Shown here: positions 31,000-41,233 of the stretch, piece by piece
How positions within the stretch are numbered: the first letter of the stretch is position 1
Layout: every line of letters starts with the position of its first letter
Assembly (NCBI RefSeq): GCF_025370935.1
Contig: NC_133494.1
Span: forward strand, 3,142,919 to 3,206,918
Length of the DNA stretch: 64,000 bases
Source: Choristoneura fumiferana
Lineage: Eukaryota > Arthropoda > Insecta > Lepidoptera > Tortricidae
Direction: 5' to 3'
Notes under the pieces: generated by a model
What the model was told of the DNA's origin: nothing
Seen by the model: only the letters and a program-made list of their open reading frames with translations
Database searches by the model: none
Position numbers and translations under genes: made by a program

Positions 31000-31225
31000 C
31001 ATACTTTCATAGATACTAATATTATAAATACGAAAGTGTGTGTTTGTTCGTGTGTTTGTATGTTTGTCCGTCTTTCGCGTCGAAACGGAGCGATGTATCG
31101 ACGTGATTTTTGGTATATAGCTACTTTTTATATGACATAGGCTACTTTGTATCCCAGAATTATCCCGAGGGAACAGCGCGCGATAACCGAATTCCGCGCG
31201 GCGAAGCCGCGGACAAAAGCTAGTT
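31000..31225 (+). repeat. Family H unit, copy 4
   Basis: CATACTTTCATAGATACTAA, CGAAACGGAGCGATGTATCG, GTATCCCAGAATTATCCCGA and GCGGACAAAAGCTAGT. Confidence 0.7.
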
Positions 31226-31309
31226 GAAACATAACTTTTCTAGTCGGGTTCACGAAAATAACAATAACTAGTATTCGACAAGAGTTGAGAAGAATTATAA
31301 TGTCTCGAA

Positions 31310-31587
31310 GCCGTGTGGCCTAGTGGTTTGACCTATCGCCTCTCAAACAGACCCCGGCTCGCACCTCTGAGTTTTTCGAAATTCATGTGCGGATTACATT
31401 TGAAATTTACCACGAGCTTTGCGGTGAAGGAAAAACATCTGAGGAAACCTGCACAAACCTGCGAGCAATCAATGGGTGCGTTGAAGTTCCCAATCCGCAT
31501 GGGCCCGCGTGGAACTATGGCCCAAGCCCTCTTGTTTCTGAGAGGAGGCCTGTGCCAGCAGTGGGACGTAAATAGGCTGGGATGATG
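31310..31587 (+). mobile_element. SINE-B, complete, with 13-bp target duplication
   Basis: tRNA-like head GCCGTGTGGCCTAGTGGTTT (A box), CACCTCTGAGTTTTTCGAAA, body and (GATGAT) tail. ATAATGTCTCGAA precedes (31297-31309) and follows (31588-31600). The stretch that normally holds the B box (GGTCGTGGGTTC in siblings) is deleted in this copy, so it is probably no longer transcribed from its own promoter. Confidence 0.9.
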
Positions 31588-31600
31588 ATAATGTCTCGAA

Positions 31601-32328
31601 AAAGTCGTAATAAATACACATAAGCTTTACGCATAATCTCTCTTTGTGAATTAAAGATTTCAACAAGTCGTACGCTAAGTACACGTACGCATCTAAATTT
31701 AGCTAGCAAATTCTTGATAAGGATGTAAAACGATGCATACAAAACAGTGCCGTGCCACGTGAAGACATCCCATTAAATACATACATATAATATGTATAAT
31801 ACATATGCGTCAGCAAACGTCCGTAAAGCAAGAGCGCTAATGTCCAATATGGAATGTTCTTGTTCGGTACAGCACGACAACTATGGGAGTTGACATATAA
31901 TTTGCATTTGCGTCTGCGTTGAATCAGTAATCCGTGAGTAAAACCGGCCGGTCGTGGGACCTTGGTGATTTAGTTATACCACAGAATATATAATAGTAGT
32001 TATACGCTACTTACGTGTTCGTTAGGTTGTATAGTAGCGCCTTATAGCCATTACGGGGCTCTAGAATAGACGGTAGATCTCTGTGAGTTGCTTTTATTTA
32101 GTGTTTTGTGCAAGAGGTTGTGTACCGTATGGTTAGGGTACTTTGACCCAATGGAGGGTAACTTTCACTCATGTGAAAACCACATAAAAAAGGGTCTAAA
32201 AACATAAAAACGTGAGCAGTCGGCTAGTTGCCATATTTTGCGATGTACCATATTTTCTAAGCTAGAATAAAATCTAGTCATAATTACCCTTCAGGGATAA
32301 ACTAACCCGACCCTACGGTACCTTTATA
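31601..32328. other. No gene seen
   Basis: Unrecognised, no repeat sibling. Confidence 0.5.
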
Positions 32329-32372
32329 AAAAACTGGCCAAGTGTGGGTCGGACCCGCGCACCGAAGGCTTA
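32329..32372. repeat. Family N end fragment
   Basis: AAAACTGGCCAAGTGTGGGT and CGGACCCGCGCACCGAAGGC: N outer end as at 34740. Confidence 0.5.
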
Positions 32373-32397
32373 AAAAATCAAACTCACTACGTATAAC

Positions 32398-32780
32398 TAT
32401 CATCATTTTAGCCATAGGACGTCCACTTGTGGACATAAGGCCTCCCCCATAGACCTCCAGTCAGTCGCTTCATTTGGCAGCGGCCTGCATTCACCGTGAA
32501 CCCACGGCTTTAACCAGTTCATCCGTCCATCTCGTTGGTGGGCGTCCTACGCTGCGCTTGTCAATCCACGGTCTCCACTAGAGAACTTTTCGGCCCCAAC
32601 GGCCATCTGTTTTCCGTGCTATATGGCCTGCCCATTGCCACTTCAACGAGCTATTCGCTTGGCTATGTCGGTGACCCTTGTTCTTCTACGTATCTCCTCA
32701 TTTCTGATTCGATCCCGTATAGAAACCCCAAGCATCCTCTTCATAGCTCGCTGAGCAACTCTAAGCCCTATATAACTATG
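32398..32780 (-). pseudogene. RTE-type LINE C-terminus, about 125 codons, decayed
   Basis: The complement carries, in order, blocks for RRTRVTDIAKRI, WAGH, GRW, VGRPPTRW, DELVKAVGSRWMQ and the GGAYV..QW tail, with TAGGACGTCCACTTG near the 3' end. Frame is not continuous. Longest of this subfamily here. Confidence 0.7.
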
Positions 32781-33081
32781 ATACTTGTTTAAGTTCATAA
32801 AGTACAGCTGTAAACAATACAGTTCTTGTATGGGACGCGTCTATATATTCACCACGGACGCCATAGTCATGTTTGGAATGCTATGAATGTTGGAATGGAC
32901 GCTTCGCACATTGCGTACAACCGTTAAATGAGAAATATGAGACAATAACAATAAAGCAGGCAAAACTAGCACATTAAAATAGTTAACAGGTTTTCAAAGC
33001 CATTATAATATGATTACGCGGATTCATTATAAATACGAGCGGTTTAATACCTATTTAGCATTGATCGGGGCCAAGAGTGTA

Positions 33082-34151
33082 AGGGTGCCTTTCCACCAGA
33101 GATGTGCTATGCACCATGCAGCTATGCTGCGAGGATGTGAAAGCTACGCTACGAAACTATCTGACCGTTTCCACTAATGCTAAGGGCTCGTGCACACTAG
33201 TGTTTTAGCTGCGTAGCCGTTTGAGGAAGATGCGCAGCCGCGAGGCAGATCTGCGAGGAAGATACGCAATGAGGGCTATCGCGAATGAATTCGCCACTAG
33301 AGGCGCTAGTGTAGCGTGAGGTCTCCGAAATGTCAAATCTCATAGTTTTTGAGTGAGCTACGCGGGTTTATTTTAATAAGAAATTTTTGTGAATATTTTG
33401 TAATATCTGAATTTAATTATGGCAAATATGCGTTCCGGGCAATGAATGTATGTGTTTTGAGCCAATTTTGTCTTTCGGAAACCTTTGTCCTCCCTTTTTT
33501 CCCAACAAAACGGGACTATGGCATGCTCGATATTTTTTGTGGTACGGTTTTAAGGTGTATTAAATATGATTTTATCTAAACTTTGTTTCACGCCCGTATT
33601 AACAGACTTTGAAAGCCATACTCAAAAACCTCACGCAACAGTGCGCCATCTAGTGAGACAAAAAACGATAGCCCTCATTGCGCAGCTTGAGTAGACGCAC
33701 GCATGGGAACACCCAAATACTTAATCCAAAATGTTTTATTCCGAATTTGCTAATTCCGATTTTTAAAACTCCGATTTTCACAATTCCTAAGACATATAAT
33801 TCCGATTACTTAAAAACACAATACAAACATATCGATTTTTTTAATATCCGATTTTTAAAACTCCGAAGAATGAAAATCACAAAATGTTATTGGCCCGAAG
33901 TACAGTATTACGATTAACAATTTTCCGAAATGACATCGCTAATTCGGAAATATGACATTCGGCAAATAAACTTCGTGGTTTTAATAATCGGAATCTTCGA
34001 CTTTCGGAATTTCGTTTTTCGTATTTATGTAGTGTACCCCGCACGCATCAATAGCATGTGGACTGTGGAGCTATGTGGACAAATGAATATGATTGGTGGA
34101 TGTCAAACATATCCATAGCAACATAGAACATCTCTGGTGAAAAGGCACCCT
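33082..34151. mobile_element. Composite MITE with E nested inside
   Basis: AGGGTGCCTTTCCACCAGAG and the inverse of CTCTGGTGAAAAGGCACCCT are the outer ends; GATGTGCTATG and ATAGAACATC pair further in. Inside lie a family E copy (33269-33679) and an AT-rich stretch rich in ATTCCGATTT words (33720-34060). No transposase. Confidence 0.75.
33269..33679 (+). mobile_element. MITE, family E, copy 2
   Basis: ATGAGGGCTATCG to CGATAGCCCTCAT. Interior collinear with 56997-57423, with CTACGCGGGTTTATTTTAAT and GTATGGCATGCTCG-type blocks. Lies inside the composite element. Confidence 0.85.
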
Positions 34152-34213
34152 AAGGGGTCAAAGACCTCAAAGTTTTTATTTATTAAAAAATACCGATACT
34201 CGTAGATAAGAAG

Positions 34214-34400
34214 TAAAATAGAATGCCCTGCCAGCGTCTGTGTTCCCTGATCGCTACAATCTGGTCGTCTTCAAATCTAGGGTGAAAGGGCATTTATTAG
34301 GCAAGTGTGATCTCTCTTAGTCCACAATTTAGCGCCAACAGGCGTGATTGCGGTCAAACGCTGGCCTTTTTATATTTTAAAGGAAAAAAATGAATCGAAA
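34214..34400 (+). pseudogene. R1-like LINE C-terminus and 3' UTR
   Basis: The plus frame from 34222 reads NALPASVFPDRYNLVVFKSR then VKGHLLGKCDLS-stop (34318-34320). The LP.SVFP.RYNL..FKSRV..HLL motif is the end of R1/CR1-type LINE polymerases. The 3' UTR carries ATTGCGGTCAAACGC, shared with 42800-42836. Confidence 0.7.
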
Positions 34401-34675
34401 ACTTATTACGTTATTTTGATTCTGTCTGTAAATTTACAGCTGAGAAATTGAGTTTTTTCTTTGTCTGTAGAAAATAAGCGTAATTATGAATCGTAATTAA
34501 CTACTGTTAATTAGTTCTAGTCTTGCCTAAACAGGCCTCGAGTCTAGTGCGGAGGCGACCAATAAATTAAAGGTATAATTATTTTATTTGTTATCTTTGA
34601 TTAAAAGAACTGAAGATTTAAATATTAAACTTTATGGCAACGGACCAATGACTATCCTTGAATATTATTTGTACT

Positions 34676-34739
34676 CAAGGGCAGTGGTGATTATTTCCCA
34701 TCAGATGACCCGCTTGCTCGTTGGCCTCCCTCTCATAAT
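34676..34739 (+). repeat. CR1/Zenon-like LINE 3' tip
   Basis: GGGCAGTGGTGATTATTTCC, CATCAGATGACCCGCTTGCT and CCTCTCATAATAAAA are the last block shared with family A and 63425-63560. Confidence 0.6.
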
Positions 34740-35371
34740 AAAAAGCGGCCAAGTGCGAGTCGGCCTCGACCATGAAGGGTTCCTTAGCAGCAAGTAACAT
34801 AATATAAAAGTTTCCTTTATGATTTATGACATATTAAAAAAAGCTACTTACTAGATCTCGTTCAAACCAATTTCGGTGGAAGTTTTGCATAGTAATGTAG
34901 GGGAAGGGGGGTGAAATCGGATAGCGGGTAAAAGCAGATAGCTTGCTATTTCACATTTCTGCTATCGCTGACTCGCTTAGATACGTTAGACAACACGGGC
35001 AGAGGCCGCTTAGTGTGCGTGCAAATGGCAGTCGGCGAAGTACGTCGTGTTGCGTTGCCGTTGAGAAAAAAAGTAAACAAAGGTTATTGATGTAATATTT
35101 CTACTTATTTCATCTCGTATCAAATCACTATCAGTTTAATAATATGCATGATAATGATTTAAGTCGAAATAGTGACTATTTGAGTAATAATTTATAATTT
35201 TATTTTTTAATTCGACCGTGAAACTATTGCGTTATTTTTTCCATTTGCAAAATCAAGGCCATTGGATAGAAGCAGACGGGGTGAAATCAGGTATCCGGTT
35301 TCCCCCCGTCATTTATTATATTACCAATTTAAAAATTCCTTAATATTTCCTTGTAACAGATGAGTTTAAAA

Positions 35372-35455
35372 ATGCCGCGAAATTACGTCAAGCATAGAAA
35401 TGGTATGCGAGCAACAGGGATCATCATCTTTTACTGGTCAAACGCAGGATTCTGA
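35372..35455 (+). pseudogene. Transposase N-terminal remnant (pogo type)
   Basis: ATG-initiated MPRNYVKHRNG, then a frame running to a stop at 35453. MPRNY is the typical start of pogo/Tigger-type transposases, where a CENP-B-like helix-turn-helix follows; that DNA-binding domain is not preserved. Confidence 0.6.
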
Positions 35456-35508
35456 TCGATTAAACGACTCTAGCTAGGCACAAAACACCATCACCTCAGC
35501 CGTCTTGT

Positions 35509-35916
35509 TCTAAACATCAAGATGAATTTGTTGTCACACCAAAAGATATAATGTCCATTCCTCACACTGGAGAGAAATAGGAAGCCATCATCTTGCCGGG
35601 TTAAAACTGATATATTAACTGCGAGTCTTCTTACAAAACTAATTATACAGATTAAAACTAACCACAAACACCTTCACTCAAGGGAAACGGAAGAGGGAAA
35701 AAATCAAAAGCTTTTAAAAATACACACAATCAGAAACATAAAGAGAATGTAAATGAGGATGATACTGAATGTCTTATTTGTGATGAAACATATATTCGTA
35801 CAAAATATACGGATGCCTGGATTCAATGTACGGTTTGTCTGAAATGTGCCCACGAAGGTTGCACCGGGTGTACTTCACAAGAATTATTGTTTTTCGTATG
35901 TGTTGACTGTAAATAA
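35509..35916 (+). pseudogene. Transposase C-terminal remnant with PHD-like zinc motif
   Basis: DEFVVTPKDIMSIPHTGEK stops at 35580, a frameshifted RKPSSCRVKTDILTASLL follows, then from about 35671 an open frame to the stop at 35914-35916. It contains CLIC, QCTVC, CAHEGCTGC and FVCVDC: a C4-H-C3-like spacing as in the C-terminal PHD-like finger of many insect pogo/Tigger transposases. FVVTP.DI..PKTG-like linker and finger both fit. At least one frameshift and one stop; not functional. Confidence 0.75.
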
Positions 35917-36827
35917 TTAGCATCTGTTTTCACCCCACCATTAAAATTATGGTATCTGGTTATACCCTTACACAAGGGGTGATATCGGATTTACTAAATT
36001 TAAGCAAATGTTGATTGATCTCTTAAGTAATAACTTGATCGCGATAAGTTCGTGCCAAATGATAGTCAATTACTAGTTGACTTTGATATTAGATATTATT
36101 GAAATATATCTTAGTGTTATAATTAATTATGCTTCTTTTTTCTTAACTATCCGGTGTTACCCCCTCCTCCCCTACATCATTTATATTTTTTAGTTTTATC
36201 ATTCTCTTATTTTAGGTTACAGTTACCTACATATTAGAAACTTCAATATCATTTTTGAAGACTTATCCATAGATACCCCACACGTATGGGTTTGATGAAA
36301 AAAATTGAGTTTCAGTTCTAAGTATTTTTTGTCTTTTTTTCTATTTGTGTGTAAAATCTTAATGCGTTTGTAGAATACATCTACTTACTAAGTTTCAACA
36401 GTATAGTTCTTATAGTTTCGGAAAAAAGTGACTGTGACATACGGACGGACGGACAGACAGACATGACGAATCCATAAGGGTTCCGTTTTTTGCCATTTGG
36501 CTACGGAACCCTAAAAACTGTTCAAGCTTTCTTCTGCGAACACTGAACAACTCCAAAGCGCCTAATCCATTCTTGTATAAATAGACTACTTTCGTTCGCT
36601 GTATAAAATGTCAGATCACATGAGCGATTGGGATGAGGTAAAAAAGTTTTCAGTATGATAAATCATGATTTTATGGAATATGCCTTAACAAAAATAACCG
36701 TCCAATGCTCACTCATATTTCTTTGGACTACGAGTAAGCATTGAGACAGTTATAATATTTGTCGTATAACGGCTTTTGCTGTTGAAATTCTTGGGCCGTA
36801 GGGGCCTTGAAGCTCTAAAACTTTTTT

Positions 36828-37022
36828 AGGGTTCCGTAGCCAACTAAAAAAAATATATGATGTACATTACCATGCAAACTTCCACCGAAAATTGGTTTGA
36901 ACGAGATCTAGTAAGTAGTTTTTTTTTTTAATAAGTACGTTATAAATCGTAAAGTAATATTATGTTACTTGCTGCTACGGAACCCTTCATGGACGAGTCC
37001 GACTCGCCCTTGACCGCTTTTC
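36828..37022 (-). mobile_element. Family N short copy (empty-site sibling)
   Basis: AGGGTTCCGTAGCCAACTAA, GATGTACATTACCATGCAAA, AACGAGATCTAGTAAGTAGT and AACCCTTCATGGACGAGTCC, in reverse to 34740-36518. At 36863-36864 it has the unoccupied TA. It lacks most of the longer copy's right half. Confidence 0.8.
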
Positions 37023-37172
37023 TAAAGAAACTTGTCAATTCCAAATGTGACCATAGGGCTGGGGTCTTTCCTCGGTCAACGTATGGAAACGCAGCCAGCC
37101 TTATGGCGCCCGGCGCATTAGCTGATATTTATAAATATAGGTTTTAAGCTTAGAAAGAATAAGATAGTTTTA

Positions 37173-37313
37173 CCCCTTGTTTCTCCATCCATTGATTAAA
37201 TTTATCTAACGGATAAATGTGATGCCGTCTCTGTTTGTTTTGTTAGAATAGACGGAGACGGCATCACATTTATCAGTCAAATAAAATTAATCAATGGGTG
37301 GTGAAACAGCCCC
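37173..37313. mobile_element. Harbinger-type MITE, family D, copy 3
   Basis: CCCCTTGTTTCTCCATCC and GGTGAAACAGCCCC ends; GATGCCGTCTCTG and AGACGGCATCACA pair. TTA on both sides (37170-37172 and 37314-37316). 141 bp. Confidence 0.85.
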
Positions 37314-37375
37314 TTAGTTTACTTTTTTCAGTTGGCTGCCATGACCATTAGTGGTGAGATCAAAGCCCACACTTA

Positions 37376-37430
37376 CCCGACTTCAAAAAACAGAAGGTTC
37401 TCAGTTTGACCTGTCATGTCTATGTTTGTC
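37376..37430. repeat. Fragment with CCCGACTTCAAAAAACAG
   Basis: CCCGACTTCAAAAAACAGAA and GGTTCTCAGTTTGACC resemble a very common lepidopteran repeat; single fragment here. Confidence 0.35.
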
Positions 37431-38427
37431 CGCAATCATTTCAGTGTATTGTTTTTAGGGTTTATTAGTCAGTTTATTAGTATATCAGTCAGTAATTGGG
37501 CGATGTCGCTAAATTTGTAATATGGGCGTAAAGTTTGAAGTAAGTACCCTAACCTCCTGCCTACCAAAGGTACTTTTTTGGAATAATTTTCTGAAACTTT
37601 CAAATTATATTGCTTAGAGCTTAAGATGTTCAGGATACAAATCATTACTCTTCCTTAGGCTTTGCCGTAGTCGAGTAAATAGAGTAAAAATCTCCGGCTT
37701 TTCCTACTAGTTTTTCACTATATACTTTACAAAGGCCATCAGTGTCCAATTATAATTATTTCTTATGTCCTTCCCAAAGGAAGGATGTAGGCACGAGGCT
37801 AAAGTGGGCAGCCAACGTGTTAAATAAAAAAAAAATCTTTATTTCAGACCGTCAAGATCCATAGTATGCATAGTATGTTAAATGCTTGAAGCCGCTGACA
37901 AAGGCTGTGCTTTTTAATAAAAATAATAATAATAATTTATTTTATTCAGGTATAGCTTTTATAAATCTGTGATCTACTTGTTTTTTTTTGGCTATTTTTA
38001 ACGTAACTTTAAGCTATATATATAATACAAGGAAGTGCGACAGTAAACCTCATTAATTTGCTAACATCATTTCCGCCTACACCCGTACAAATAAACCGAA
38101 AGTCAACGCTTATTTATAAGATAAGAGCAAACATGAGATGTTGACAAAACCGGTGCAGATCTTAATAGGCAATGTTTTTGCGGCACAGGACCACAGGACC
38201 GCCATTTGCGTCGAGGTTGACGAGCATTTGTACAATCTTGATTGTCGTGGGAGTCGAGAAGGGCCTTCGTACGCTAGAAGTGTAATGACTCGACCAGATC
38301 AACACCGATCCAAAAATAAAATGAACGTGAGAAGCGTAACTGTGGTGTGTTACTTTGCGGCCCACAATCTGCCGAAGTGCGTAGGTACAAGAGCTATAAT
38401 CTAAATTATTATTAGCCTATTTGGTCT
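37431..38427. other. No confirmed gene
   Basis: An 88-codon plus frame (38138-38404) overlaps a 67-codon minus frame; neither shows a recognised domain. A poly-A run at about 37825 and (AAT)n at 37920-37935 suggest unrecognised retroelement tails. Confidence 0.4.
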
Positions 38428-38435
38428 TACTAAAT

Positions 38436-38956
38436 CAGGGTTTCTCAAAGTGGGGTACGCGAACCCTAGGGGTTCGCTATTCGACGGTAGGGGGTTCGCG
38501 ACAAGGTTTACTTGATGGTGACTGCAAGACTGGCAAGATGATTAAGATTGGTTTTTGGAGTCTTTTTGTATTTTTTATTTCAACTCCAAAGTTCCTCCTC
38601 CTCCTCCTCCTCCTCCTCCGCTCCCCTCTCGCTCTCTCTCGCTCCTTTTTGTTTTTCCTTTTTGTAATAAAGAGTATAAACAAACAAACAAACAAACAAA
38701 CAAAGTTACTTATTTTTGTTGTTGTTTGTTTCAGTGTGTATTTTCGTTGGCAAGATGATTCTTACTTATACTTGTTACTAAATTGAAATAAATAATACAC
38801 ATTATATTATGATGACAATTGAAATATAAATAAACTTAGTTTCTCCAACAGCCAATTTTTTACTATCTTTGGGGGGGGGGGGAGTTGGGGTAGGGGTTCG
38901 CTGTCGTCTAGAAACTATAACAGGGGTACGAGGAGCCATAAGTTTGAGAAACCCTG
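38436..38956. mobile_element. hAT-type non-autonomous element 2
   Basis: TACTAAAT is duplicated exactly (38428-38435 and 38957-38964). Ends CAGGGTTTCTCAAAGT and AGTTTGAGAAACCCTG are inverted, a classic hAT pattern. The interior has (CTC)n at 38596-38630, (AAAC)n at 38678-38703 and a 12-bp G run at 38871-38882. Open frames crossing these tracts are artefacts. Confidence 0.9.
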
Positions 38957-38964
38957 TACTAAAT

Positions 38965-40348
38965 GAATTTAATCAAAAAATCAAATAACCGACTGTCTTA
39001 AAAAATTATAAGAAAAAAACGAGTCTAAAACTCTAACTCTAGGTCTAAATCACTGTTGAGTAACAAAGTTCAACAGTAGCTAGGGACTCATTTAAAATCG
39101 CGGCCGGTTCAAAAATAATCTTAAACTAATCTAAGACTTAGATCACACATCATCAAATCAAGGTTTGATTCCCGAACTGACTAGGGCAGAAGTACCGTTT
39201 GTGGCCACTGTAAAGTTAAAGTGAGTAAAATTTTTCCATGTCAAAGTTTTTATGACGTTCACATAAGATTGATTTTTAACTTGGCCTGTGTTAAAACTTT
39301 TTTCACTACATCGATACCGTTTAATGCCATTTATTGTTTAAATATACGTTTGAAATAAAATCATAGTGTAATTAAACATTACAACCTTTATTTGTTTCAG
39401 TATAAACTTTTGAAAACTCAGTAAACATATTGTTTTAATAATAAAACTTTTTATATAGAACTTCAATACAAATATCAAGCTCCAGATTTCATAATGCATT
39501 GCATACGTTGCGTACGTGGGATAAGTCTGTCCCTAGCTTTACTCATCGAAATGAGCCACCCGGTTATTATATATTGTTTTCCGTGTGCATCTTTTTGTTC
39601 TGATTTCAATTCTACGATTTAAATTCCACTTTAATATTGAGATTTTGAGTAAAGGAGTTTAGAGTTTATGACATAAGTACCTTATCATTTGACATTTGAC
39701 ATACCTTATAGCTATAGGTACCTTAGCATTTATTTATTTATTTATTTAGGTTTGCCAACAGGTAACATACCGTAAAACATGCAGTACAAACATAGGTATT
39801 ACAATTGGAAGAGTATTTACCCAATTCCAGGCAAACACAGCATGCAGTTTAAACGTAAGCAGATCGCTTATTAATGCTGACTTATACTTAACTTATTATA
39901 TACTTATTTATGATAAATTAATATTGTGTTACAGTGTATGATAACCCTATGCCGTGGCCTCGGCAGTCACACTCAACATAAATGCTTTAACGAGTCTTAA
40001 CAGTTGTGTAGGATTAAAAAAAATAGTTTTAACGTGGGACTCATCATACCACATATTCTCGATGGAGGCGGTTTTAACATTATTATGTTTATCTAATTCT
40101 ACTACGACATATATAATCCGTGTAGACGTTTTATATTCCGCCTTCGGAAGGATAAGTACTAGGATCTCCTGTATTTGCTGAGCTCGTGTGGGTATACAAG
40201 TTTGTATTATTAAATTTACATATGAAACTCGTGTGCCTAATTTTCTCATTTTTTTTAGATCTGGGTACATCGTGTGTACTTGTTATGTTACGGGGTTACG
40301 AGTATTTCTGGTATCTATCTAAAAGGACCGGCAGCTATCTCTCTCAGC
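38965..40348. other. No gene seen
   Basis: (ATTT)n at 39730-39748 followed by AGGTTTGCCAACAGGTAAC could be a LINE 3' end. A pair of overlapping frames at 39947-40270 has no domain. Confidence 0.4.
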
Positions 40349-40397
40349 AATTTTTTTTTATTCGACTGGATGGCAAACGAGCATGTGGGTCTCCTGA
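40349..40397 (-). mobile_element. Family A tail fragment
   Basis: Poly-T, TTATTCGACTGGATGGCAAA and GAGCATGTGGGTCTCCTGA: the last 49 bp of family A. Another extreme 5' truncation. Confidence 0.75.
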
Positions 40398-40522
40398 AAT
40401 TAGGATCGCTTTTTAACGAGGAAATACTGCCAGCCTTTTGGGCATAATTTCACCGGGGTTATTTCTAGATTTCATTTGGTTTTAAGCTACTTTTTATTTT
40501 CAAATGTTTTAGTTAAATATAT

Positions 40523-40780
40523 TCCGACAAAGAAGGAAAGTGGCTGACGTTGCTCAGAGAATTAGTTCGCTGAAGTGACCGATGAACGGTGGAGTAGACG
40601 CACGGACGGGAAAACGTAGTGTAGGGCGTCCTGAGGCACGGTGGACGGACGACCTTAAGAGGGTCGCTGGCGGCGGATGGATGCGAGGGGCTCAAGACAG
40701 AGTGTTGTGTTGTGGCGCGCCATGGAAGAGGCCTATGTCCAGCAGTGGACTGCTGTAGGCTGATGATGATGATGATGAAA
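40523..40780 (+). pseudogene. RTE-type LINE C-terminus with (ATG)n tail
   Basis: KVADVAQRISSLK, an in-frame stop and small deletion, then RTGKRSVGRPEARWTDDLKR and VAGGGWMRGAQDR; the tail reads GTCCAGCAGTGGACTGCTGT and GATGATGATGATG. Same subfamily as 54365-55018. Confidence 0.8.
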
Positions 40781-40824
40781 TAAATTTGAAAAATAAATGT
40801 TTTACCCGCGGTTATTTATTTATT

Positions 40825-41046
40825 TATTTTATTCGACTGGATGGCAAACGAGCAAGTGGGTCTCCTGATGGTAAGAGATCACCACCGCCCAAAACATCAG
40901 CAACACTGGTATTGCAGATGCGTTGCCAACCTTAAGGCATAAGATGGGATACCTCAAGTGCCAGTAATTTCACCGGCTGTCTTACTCTCCACGCCGAAAC
41001 ACAACAGTGCAAGCACTGCTGCTTCACGGCAGGATTAGCGAGCAAC
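40825..41046 (-). mobile_element. Family A unit, nearly full length
   Basis: Poly-T/TTATTT start, family order, stops at GGATTAGCGAGCAAC, about 50 bp short of the constant 5' end. Confidence 0.8.
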
Positions 41047-41233
41047 ATCGAGGGGTTTCGGAAGCAACGGTTTTTACTAAATTCCTTTGGGAATCCCATT
41101 ACACTCTCATTGACGTTGCCCAGAGGACATCCGTGACAAGTTTCATGTTATTCAGCAGATAAGATTTTGAGATTTCCAACACCAAGAACCTACTTCACCA
41201 CTCAACGATAAATTTAATATGACAGGTGAATGT

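Larger units (their letters stand above)
34900..36172 (+). mobile_element. pogo/Tigger-type DNA transposon, internally deleted
   Basis: TA duplicated at 34898-34899 and 36173-36174. Inverted ends GGGGAAGGGGGGTGAAATCG and (inverted) GGGGAGGAGGGGGTAACACC both continue CGGATAG. The motif GGGGTGAAATC recurs subterminally near 35278 and in diverged form near 35978. Transposase remnants lie in plus order inside. At 1273 bp it lacks the DDE core, so it cannot move without a helper. Confidence 0.85.
34740..36518 (+). mobile_element. Family N element split by a pogo-type transposon
   Basis: Left part AAAAAGCGGCCAAGTGCG...AAGGGTTCC to GCATAGTAATG; right part TACATCATTTATATTTTTTA to GGGTTCCG...CTACGGAACCCTAAAAA at 36518. 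A shorter N copy in reverse at 36828-37022 runs straight across the break, proving the middle is an insertion. Confidence 0.8.

Noticed and set aside
36573..36600. TATA-box promoter at TGTATAAATAG
   Set aside because: TATA-like words are frequent in AT-rich DNA; no initiator, exon or ORF follows.
38138..38404. 88-codon ORF as a host exon
   Set aside because: An equally long frame exists on the other strand and no motif supports either.
38477..38695. Minus-strand frame with a long Arg/Glu-Arg run
   Set aside because: It is the translation of (CTC)n and (AAAC)n microsatellites inside a hAT-type element.
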